This document shows positions 29,168 through 34,335 of a stretch of DNA of 34,335 nucleotides, one piece after another. The notes below the pieces were generated by a model, which was not told the origin of the DNA, searched no databases, and saw only the letters and a list, made by a program, of their open reading frames with translations. Source of the DNA: an uncultured Oscillospiraceae bacterium (GTDB taxonomy: Bacteria; Bacillota; Clostridia; Oscillospirales; Oscillospiraceae). The first letter of the stretch is position 1, and the number at the start of each line of letters is the position of its first letter. The stretch spans positions 1 to 34,335 of the forward strand of contig CALWYP010000109.1 of assembly GCA_944385795.1 (NCBI GenBank), read 5' to 3'. A program made the translations under genes and the position numbers.

Positions 29168-29180
29168 GTATGGTGATGCT

Positions 29181-29666
29181 ATGAAAGAGAAATTTATAGA
29201 GGCCGGCGAGATTGTAAACACCCACGGCGTGCGCGGCGAGGTCAAGATCATGCCCTGGACGGACACGCCAGAGTTCCTGCGCAAAATCAAGACGCTGTAT
29301 ATAGACGGCGCGCCGGTGCGCGTGCTCGCCTCGCGGGTGCATAAGGGCGCGCTGCTCGCCTCGCTCGAGGGCGTGGAGGACGTGAACTCCGCCATGCGCC
29401 TGAAGGGCAAGCGCGTCAGCATAGACCGGGACGACGCGCAGCTCCCGGCCGGCCGCTTTTTCATACAGGACATTATCGGTGCGCGGGTCGTGACGGAGTC
29501 GGGCGAGGAAATAGGCGAGCTCCGCGAGGTCATCGACGCGCCCGCCGGCATGGTATACGTCGTGCGGGGCGCCGGAGAGCACCTCATCCCCGCCGTGGAC
29601 GAATTCATACTGAGCACGGACGCCGACGCGGGCGTAATCACCGTGCGGCTTATCGAGGGGATGTAA
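29181..29666 (+). CDS. rimM: Ribosome maturation factor RimM
   Basis: 161 residues from the ATG at 29181 (MKEKFIEAGEIVNTHGVRGEV); a TTG five codons upstream is less likely. The N-terminal RimM domain has the conserved G-E-I-V-N-T-H-G-x-R-G-E-V start, and the PRC-barrel domain begins at about residue 94 with AGRFFIQDIIGARVV and ends with LIPAVDEFILSTD. RimM assists maturation of the 30S head by binding S19. The ribosome site is weak (GGTGAT), and the gene follows a terminator-like hairpin, so expression may be limited. Its stop lies one base before the trmD start. Confidence 0.95.
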   Translation: MKEKFIEAGEIVNTHGVRGEVKIMPWTDTPEFLRKIKTLYIDGAPVRVLASRVHKGALLASLEGVEDVNSAMRLKGKRVSIDRDDAQLPAGRFFIQDIIGARVVTESGEEIGELREVIDAPAGMVYVVRGAGEHLIPAVDEFILSTDADAGVITVRLIEGM

Positions 29667-29667
29667 G

Positions 29668-30960
29668 ATGGAACCCTACCGCATAGACATAATGACCCTC
29701 TTCCCGGACAGCATGTCGCGCGTGCTGGGCGAGAGCATCATCGGGCGCGCGGAGAAAAAAGGCGCCGTGGAGATAAACTGCGTGCAGATACGCGATTTCA
29801 CGGAGAACAAGCAGATGCAGGTGGACGATTACCCCTACGGCGGCGGCTGGGGCCTCGTCATGATGGCGCAGCCGCTCAAGAGCTGCCTCGACCACATCAT
29901 GAGCACGGCCGGCGGGCGCAGGACGCGGGTCATCTATATGTCCCCGCAGGGCAGGCCCTTCAACCAGGAGGTGGCAAAGCGCCTGAAGCGCGACTACGAC
30001 CACCTGGTGCTTGTGTGCGGCCACTACGAGGGCGTGGACGAGCGCTTCATCGAGGAGTGCGTGGACGAGGAGATATCCCTCGGCGACTTCGTGCTCACCG
30101 GCGGGGAGATAGCCGCCATGGCCGTCGCGGACTGCGTCTGCCGCATGGTGCCGGGCGTCCTCGCCGACGAGGAGTGCTACACCGGGGAGAGCCACTGGGA
30201 CGGGCTGCTGGAGTACCCGCAGTACACCCGGCCGGAGGTCTGGGAGGGCCGCGCCGTCCCGCCGGAGCTCCTGACCGGCGACCATGAGAAGGTGCGGCTC
30301 TGGCGGCGGAAAAAGCAGCTCGAGCGCACGCTGGACAAGCGCCCGGACATGTTCGAAAAGCTCGAATTCAGCTCCAAGGAGGACAAAAGGCTCGTCGGGG
30401 AGATTGAATACGAGCGGCTTCCCGAGCGGCTGAAGCTGAGGTTCGAGCCGCGCCGGGCCGAGGAGGCGGACATCGGCGCCCTGCTTGAAATCCTGGAGCA
30501 GGCGAAGGAATACCTGCGTTCAAGCGGCGTAGACCAGTGGCAGGAGGGCTATCCCAACCGCGAGGCCATTATGGCCGACATCGCCGCCGGCCGCGGCTGG
30601 GCCTTCGAGCACGAGGGCGAAATCGCGGGCTACGAGTGCGTCTCCATGGAGCCCGAGCCCTGCTATCTCGAGATAGAGGGCCGGTGGCTCACCGAAGGCG
30701 AAAACTACGCCGTAATACACCGCGCAATGGCGGCCGGCAAGTTCCGGCACACCTCGCTCTCGCGCGAGATGTTCTCGCTCGCGGAGGACCTCGCCGCCGG
30801 CATGGGGAAACAGAGCGTGCGCGTAGACACGCACCGGGACAACCGCGCGATGAACCGGCTCTGCGGGAAGCTGGGGTATAAATTCTGCGGCGTCGTGGAT
30901 CTGTCGAGCGTCGACCCGGCGCACGACTCCCTGCGCAACGCCTACGAGAAGCTCATCTGA
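29668..30960 (+). CDS. trmD: Fusion protein: TrmD tRNA (guanine37-N1)-methyltransferase plus C-terminal GNAT domain
   Basis: 430 residues, against about 240-250 for ordinary TrmD. Residues 1 to about 250 are a full TrmD: YRIDIMTLFPDSM, the knot segments YMSPQGRPFNQEVAKRL and VCGHYEGVDERFIEE, then SLGDFVLTGGEIAAM with the catalytic-site Asp, and VPGVLADEECYTGESHW. It methylates G37 of tRNAs using SAM to prevent frameshifting. From about residue 261 a GNAT domain follows in the same frame: AKEYLRSSGVDQWQEGYP, then the segment YAVIHRAMAAGKFRHTSLS and the motif B part SVRVDTHRDNRAMNRLCGKLGYKFCGVV. This matches a common Firmicutes GNAT subfamily in which the acetyl-CoA loop has His-Thr instead of the G-x-G/A form. 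The linkage is seamless, with no stop or internal start. Its substrate is unknown. Confidence 0.93.
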   Translation: MEPYRIDIMTLFPDSMSRVLGESIIGRAEKKGAVEINCVQIRDFTENKQMQVDDYPYGGGWGLVMMAQPLKSCLDHIMSTAGGRRTRVIYMSPQGRPFNQEVAKRLKRDYDHLVLVCGHYEGVDERFIEECVDEEISLGDFVLTGGEIAAMAVADCVCRMVPGVLADEECYTGESHWDGLLEYPQYTRPEVWEGRAVPPELLTGDHEKVRLWRRKKQLERTLDKRPDMFEKLEFSSKEDKRLVGEIEYERLPERLKLRFEPRRAEEADIGALLEILEQAKEYLRSSGVDQWQEGYPNREAIMADIAAGRGWAFEHEGEIAGYECVSMEPEPCYLEIEGRWLTEGENYAVIHRAMAAGKFRHTSLSREMFSLAEDLAAGMGKQSVRVDTHRDNRAMNRLCGKLGYKFCGVVDLSSVDPAHDSLRNAYEKLI

Positions 30961-30983
30961 CCTGCTGAAAAGGAGGGGGAACC

Positions 30984-31184
30984 ATGGCAAAGAAAAAGCC
31001 GGATCGTTTCGTTATCAAGGAGAACCAGGGCCTGGGAGCGGGCATGCTGTATGTAGTTGTGGACACGCAGACGGGCGTCAATTACCTTGCCGTCGGCGGT
31101 CTTACGCCGTCCTACATCACGCCGCTGCTGGACGCGGACGGGAACGTCGTTGTGGACCCCGCGGCGCAAAACACCGCTGAATAA
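30984..31184 (+). CDS. DUF6440-like small protein
   Basis: 66 residues, soluble. It has a basic start (MAKKKPDRFVIKENQ), then a pattern MLYVVVDTQTGVNYLAVGG and LTPLLD-like SYITPLLDADGNVVVD, typical of the small DUF6440 family, whose function is unknown. AGGAGGGGG lies before the ATG. It sits 24 bases after trmD and 20 before the pantothenate kinase gene, inside the same transcription unit. Family assignment is by recalled pattern and is moderate. Confidence 0.7.
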   Translation: MAKKKPDRFVIKENQGLGAGMLYVVVDTQTGVNYLAVGGLTPSYITPLLDADGNVVVDPAAQNTAE

Positions 31185-31203
31185 ATCATTTGAGGTGATT
31201 TGA

Positions 31204-32004
31204 ATGATTATCGGCATAGATATGGGCGCGTCCGCGGTAAAAATCGCGGCGCTTGAGGACGGGAAGCTCGTCCTCACGCACTATGAGCCGGGCCGCGGCG
31301 GGAATATACCCGCCCTCTGCGAAAGGCTGGGCCTGGATCTGGGCCGGGCCGGGGCCGTGGGCCTCACCGGGCTCTCGGCCAAGGGCGCGGGGCTCGAGCG
31401 CCTGGGCATAGGGCCGGCAGCGGTGCCGGAGCCCGAGGCCATAGGCCGCGGCGGGACCTTCCTGTCCGGGCTCGACGACGTGATAGTGGCCAGCATGGGC
31501 ACGGGCACGGCCTTTGTCCACGCGAAGGGCGGGGTATACTCCCACCTCTGCGGCACGGGCGTGGGCTCGGGCACGCTCAGCGGCCTCGCGCGCAAGGTGC
31601 TCGGCATCAGCGACATGAAGGCCTTCGACGCCCTCGCCATGAGCGGCGACACGAACCATGTCGACCTCACGATAGGCGACTTTGTGGAGATGCACGGCCA
31701 GCTCGCCGCCGGCCTCACCGCCAGCAACCTCGCGCGGCGCAACCCGGACGCGACGGACGCCGACTGGGCCGCCGGGCTCTGCACGCTGGTGTATCAGGTC
31801 GTCGGCACGATGAGCCTGCTGGCCTGCCGCGGCTGCGGCGCCAGGGCCGTCGTGGTCACCGGCGCCGCCGCATCAAGCGGCCCGTCCCTCGCCAACTTCC
31901 GCCGCTTTACGGACAGCTTCGGCCTGGACTACTGCGTCCCAGAACACGCCGGCTTCGCCACGGCCATGGGCGCGGCGCTCCGGGCCGCGGAGGGCGCGGC
32001 ATGA
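31204..32004 (+). CDS. coaW: Type II pantothenate kinase
   Basis: 266 residues. It belongs to the ASKHA fold: phosphate-1 motif IIGIDMGASAVKIAAL at the N-terminus, VIVASMGTGTAFV (about residues 96-108), GTGVGSGTLSGLAR, and a C-terminal adenosine motif VVVTGAAASSGPSL with GFATAMGAALRA near the end. These features match the type II (CoaW/fumble) group, which phosphorylates pantothenate in the first step of coenzyme A synthesis and is often insensitive to CoA feedback. GAGGTGATTTGA precedes the ATG. Its last four bases overlap the rsmA start (ATGA), so the two are translationally coupled. Confidence 0.92.
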   Translation: MIIGIDMGASAVKIAALEDGKLVLTHYEPGRGGNIPALCERLGLDLGRAGAVGLTGLSAKGAGLERLGIGPAAVPEPEAIGRGGTFLSGLDDVIVASMGTGTAFVHAKGGVYSHLCGTGVGSGTLSGLARKVLGISDMKAFDALAMSGDTNHVDLTIGDFVEMHGQLAAGLTASNLARRNPDATDADWAAGLCTLVYQVVGTMSLLACRGCGARAVVVTGAAASSGPSLANFRRFTDSFGLDYCVPEHAGFATAMGAALRAAEGAA

Positions 32005-32870
32005 ACCTCACAAGCCCGTCGGAGCTAAAGCTCCTGCTCGAGTGGCACGGCTTCCGCTTCTCCAAGGCCCTGGGCCAGAACTTCCTCATAGACCCCTCCG
32101 TGCCCCGGCGCATTGCCGAGGCCTCCGGCGTGGACGAGAACGCCTTCGCGCTCGAGGTCGGGCCCGGCGTGGGCTGCCTCACGGGCGAGCTCGCCCGGCG
32201 CGCCGGGAAGGTCGCCGCCATAGAGCTGGACGGCTCGCTGCGCGGCGTCCTCACCGAGACCCTGGGCGGCTTTGAAAACGTCGAGATAATCTGGGGCGAC
32301 GCGGCGAAGCTCGACCTCGCCGCCCTCGTGCGCGAGCGCTCCGGCGGCCTTGAGCCCGTCGTCTGCGCCAACCTCCCCTATTCGGTCACCACCCCGCTGC
32401 TGGCCGCCTTTATCGAGGCCGGCTGCTTCAGGCGGATAACCGTCATGATACAGCGCGAGGTCGCGCAGCGCCTGGCCGCCCGGCCCGGCACCAAGGACTA
32501 CGGCGCCTTCGGCGTCTTCGTCAACTGGCGCTGCGAGGTGAAAAGGCTCTTCGACGTGCCGCCCGAGTGCTTCATGCCCCGGCCCAAGGTGACAAGCTCG
32601 GTGGTCGAGCTCACCCCGCGCGCGGAGCCGCCCTGCGCGGTGAAGGACGAGGCCCTCATGCGCCGCTGCGTGCGCGCGGCCTTCTCCCAGCGGCGCAAGA
32701 CCCTCGCAAACGCCCTCACAAACGGCCTTGGCGGCTTCGGCCGGGACGCCGTGCTCGCCGCCCTCGCGGCCGCCGGCATAGACCCCGGGGCGCGCGGCGA
32801 GACGCTGGATATCCCAGCTTTTGCCAGGCTCTCCGACGCCCTGACGGATTTGGGCCCGGACGGACGGTAA
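32001..32870 (+). CDS. rsmA: 16S rRNA (adenine1518-N6/adenine1519-N6)-dimethyltransferase RsmA (KsgA)
   Basis: 289 residues. The KsgA/Dim1 family start is seen in FSKALGQNFLIDPSVPRRIAE, the SAM-binding motif in LEVGPGVGCLTGEL (about 51-64), AIELDG at the second strand end and the catalytic NLPYSVTTPLL (about 123-133). The C-terminal domain has FMPRPKVTSSVVELTP and SQRRKTLANAL, binding 16S helix 45. It dimethylates two adjacent adenines late in 30S assembly, as a checkpoint. Start at the ATG of the ATGA overlap with coaW. No hairpin terminator was seen after it before the ppdK promoter. Confidence 0.96.
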   Translation: MNLTSPSELKLLLEWHGFRFSKALGQNFLIDPSVPRRIAEASGVDENAFALEVGPGVGCLTGELARRAGKVAAIELDGSLRGVLTETLGGFENVEIIWGDAAKLDLAALVRERSGGLEPVVCANLPYSVTTPLLAAFIEAGCFRRITVMIQREVAQRLAARPGTKDYGAFGVFVNWRCEVKRLFDVPPECFMPRPKVTSSVVELTPRAEPPCAVKDEALMRRCVRAAFSQRRKTLANALTNGLGGFGRDAVLAALAAAGIDPGARGETLDIPAFARLSDALTDLGPDGR

Positions 32871-32929
32871 CCGGGCGCATTTTGCGTCAAAACGATGAAT
32901 ACGGCGCTGGAAAAAAGCTAAGATTTTAC

Positions 32930-32958
32930 TTGAACAATAGTTAAAAAGATGATATACT
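32930..32958 (+). promoter_or_regulatory. Promoter of ppdK
   Basis: TTGAAC (32930-32935), 17 bases, TATACT (32953-32958). The stretch 32871-33042 is unusually AT-rich for this window. A leader of about 80 bases precedes the ATG. Confidence 0.7.
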
Positions 32959-33042
32959 TTCCAGGGTCGTATGATACGTCTGAATCGTGTCAGAACACTA
33001 CTGGAAGCAACAACTTCATATATTCTGAAAGGACGTTGAAGG

Positions 33043-34335
33043 ATGAGCAAAAAGTACGTTTATCTGTTTTCCGAAGGCAACGCCAACATGCGCGAGCTCC
33101 TCGGCGGCAAGGGCGCCAACCTCGCCGAGATGACCAACATCGGCATGCCGGTGCCCCAGGGCTTCACCATCAGCACCGAAGCCTGCACCCGCTACTACGA
33201 GGACGGCGAGAAGATCGCCCCCGAGATAGAGGCCGAAATCTTTGAGTACCTCACCAAGCTGGAGAACCTTGTCGGCAAGAAGTTCGGCGACAAGGAGAAC
33301 CCCCTGCTAGTCTCCGTCCGTTCCGGCGCCAGGGCCTCCATGCCCGGCATGATGGACACCATCCTGAACCTCGGCATCAACGACGACGTCGCGGCCACCC
33401 TCGCCGCCAAGAGCGGCAACGTCCGCTGGGCTTACGACAGCTACCGCCGTTTCATCATGATGTTCTCCGACGTGGCCATGGGCTATGACCGCCTGAAGTT
33501 CGAGGACATTATGGACGACGTCAAGGCCAAGCGCGGCGTCAACAACGACGCCGGCCTGACCGCCGAGGATATGAAGGAAATAGTCGAGCGCTTCAAGGTC
33601 CTCTACAAGGAGCTTGCCGGCGTCGAGTTCCCGACCGACCCGAAGGTCCAGCTCATGGCCGCCGTCCGCGCCGTCTTCGGCTCCTGGATGAACGAGCGCG
33701 CCATCGCCTACCGCCGCATGAACGACATCCCCAGCTCCTGGGGCACCGCCGTCAACGTCCAGATGATGGTCTTCGGCAACATGGGCGACGACTGCGGCAC
33801 CGGCGTCGCCTTCTCCCGTGACCCCGCCACCGGCGAGAACAAGCTCTACGGCGAGTTCCTCATGAACGCCCAGGGCGAGGACGTCGTCGCCGGCATCCGC
33901 ACCCCCCAGACCATAGACCAGCTCCACGAGACCAACGCCGCGGCCTACGACCAGTTCGCCGCCGTCGCGAAGAACCTCGAGCGCCACTACAAGGACATGC
34001 AGGACATGGAGTTCACCATAGAGCAGGGCAAGCTCTACATGCTCCAGACCCGCAACGGCAAGCGCACCGCCCAGGCCGCCCTCAAGGTCGCCGTCGACAT
34101 GGTGAACGAGGGCCTCTGCACCAAGGAAGAGGCGCTGCTCAAGATAGACCCCAACTCGATAAACGCCCTGCTGCACCCGCGCTTCGACGAGGCCGCCCTC
34201 AAGAAGGCGAAGCCCGTCGCCACCGGCCTGGCCGCCAGCCCCGGCGCCGGCTGCGGCGCTGTGTACTTCACCGCTGAGGACGTGAAGAAGCACGCGAAGA
34301 ACGGCCCGACCCTGCTGGTCCGCAGCTTCACCAGC
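33043..34335 (+). CDS. ppdK: Pyruvate, phosphate dikinase, 3'-truncated by the window
   Basis: 431 codons are visible without a stop; the full family is about 870-880 residues. Start ATG at 33043 (MSKKYVYLFSEGNANMREL), with AAAGGA about nine bases upstream. The N-terminal ATP-grasp domain shows LLGGKGANLAEMTNIGMPVPQGFT, SVRSGARASMPGMMDTILNLG, and later GVAFSRDPATGENKLYGE and KLYMLQTRNGKRTAQAA. It interconverts pyruvate, ATP and phosphate with PEP, AMP and pyrophosphate, serving glycolysis or gluconeogenesis in anaerobes. The central phospho-His domain is just beginning at the window edge (ATGLAASPGAG), and the catalytic His lies outside. C-ending codons and the near-absence of rare codons suggest high expression. 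Confidence 0.97.
   Translation, partial: MSKKYVYLFSEGNANMRELLGGKGANLAEMTNIGMPVPQGFTISTEACTRYYEDGEKIAPEIEAEIFEYLTKLENLVGKKFGDKENPLLVSVRSGARASMPGMMDTILNLGINDDVAATLAAKSGNVRWAYDSYRRFIMMFSDVAMGYDRLKFEDIMDDVKAKRGVNNDAGLTAEDMKEIVERFKVLYKELAGVEFPTDPKVQLMAAVRAVFGSWMNERAIAYRRMNDIPSSWGTAVNVQMMVFGNMGDDCGTGVAFSRDPATGENKLYGEFLMNAQGEDVVAGIRTPQTIDQLHETNAAAYDQFAAVAKNLERHYKDMQDMEFTIEQGKLYMLQTRNGKRTAQAALKVAVDMVNEGLCTKEEALLKIDPNSINALLHPRFDEAALKKAKPVATGLAASPGAGCGAVYFTAEDVKKHAKNGPTLLVRSFTS

Noticed and set aside
30400-30480. A frameshift or assembly join explaining the TrmD-GNAT fusion
   Set aside because: The frame and codon use are continuous, there is no low-complexity run, and no leftover ribosome site or start codon is visible at the domain boundary. 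Reads would still be the final check.
1-34335. CRISPR arrays, tRNA or rRNA genes, prophage genes
   Set aside because: No regularly spaced repeats, no tRNA cloverleaf with GTTCRA-type T arm, and no phage structural or integrase genes were found on reading both strands.

Overview
The window reads as a chromosomal segment of a GC-rich anaerobic member of the Clostridia, most like Oscillospiraceae and relatives. The grounds are a ylxM-ffh-rpsP-khpA-rimM-trmD translation block, a Met-type T-box leader, a CIRCE operator, an SLH-domain envelope protein, a monomeric [FeFe] hydrogenase, pyruvate phosphate dikinase and an ECF-type S component. This placement is inferred from gene content, not from a database search. 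There are no tRNA or rRNA genes, no CRISPR array and no recognisable transposase or phage gene.

Layout. 1-1816 (+): the end of a PLP aminotransferase and a membrane-anchored alpha/beta hydrolase. 1939-4890 (-): metN-metI-metQ behind a T-box leader with a methionine (ATG) specifier and a consensus promoter. 4934-5617: two tandem diverged copies of a compact unit, each coding a 29-30 residue peptide between convergent consensus promoters. This looks like a duplicated type I toxin-antitoxin-like system and is the most novel item here. 5696-8715 (-): a secreted SLH-domain protein with a long structured leader. 8754-9316 (-): a RidA homologue. 9379-9688 (+): a roughly 275-nt structured RNA of unknown family with its own promoter and terminator. 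9719-11994 (+): group-B-like [FeFe] hydrogenase and a putative ECF S component. 12036-12692 (+): an XRE-type regulator with membrane segments. 12691-13361 (-): hsp20 under a CIRCE/HrcA operator. 13448-14156 (-): an RNHCP-domain protein behind a terminator-ended leader RNA that may be a riboswitch. 14153-15449: divergent ogt-type DNA repair gene and YjjG-type nucleotidase. 15459-19494 (-): a tight operon yfmF-yfmH-lgt plus a small helical protein. 19553-26503 (-): a 2316-residue cyclic beta-1,2-glucan synthase-like enzyme. 26592-32870 (+): ylxM-ffh-rpsP-khpA-rimM-trmD, with trmD fused to a GNAT domain, then a DUF6440-like protein, a type II pantothenate kinase and rsmA. 32930-34335 (+): the start of ppdK.

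How the parts fit. The T-box senses uncharged tRNA-Met and would switch on methionine uptake. Lgt in the same window would lipidate the MetQ lipoprotein. Ffh, S16, KhpA, RimM, TrmD and RsmA are ribosome biogenesis, tRNA modification and secretion functions, and Ffh-dependent export serves the SLH protein and the many membrane proteins. Hydrogenase and PPDK belong to fermentative energy metabolism. Regulatory structure is unusually legible: many near-consensus sigma-A promoters, strong GC hairpin terminators and at least three long structured 5' RNAs or ncRNAs.
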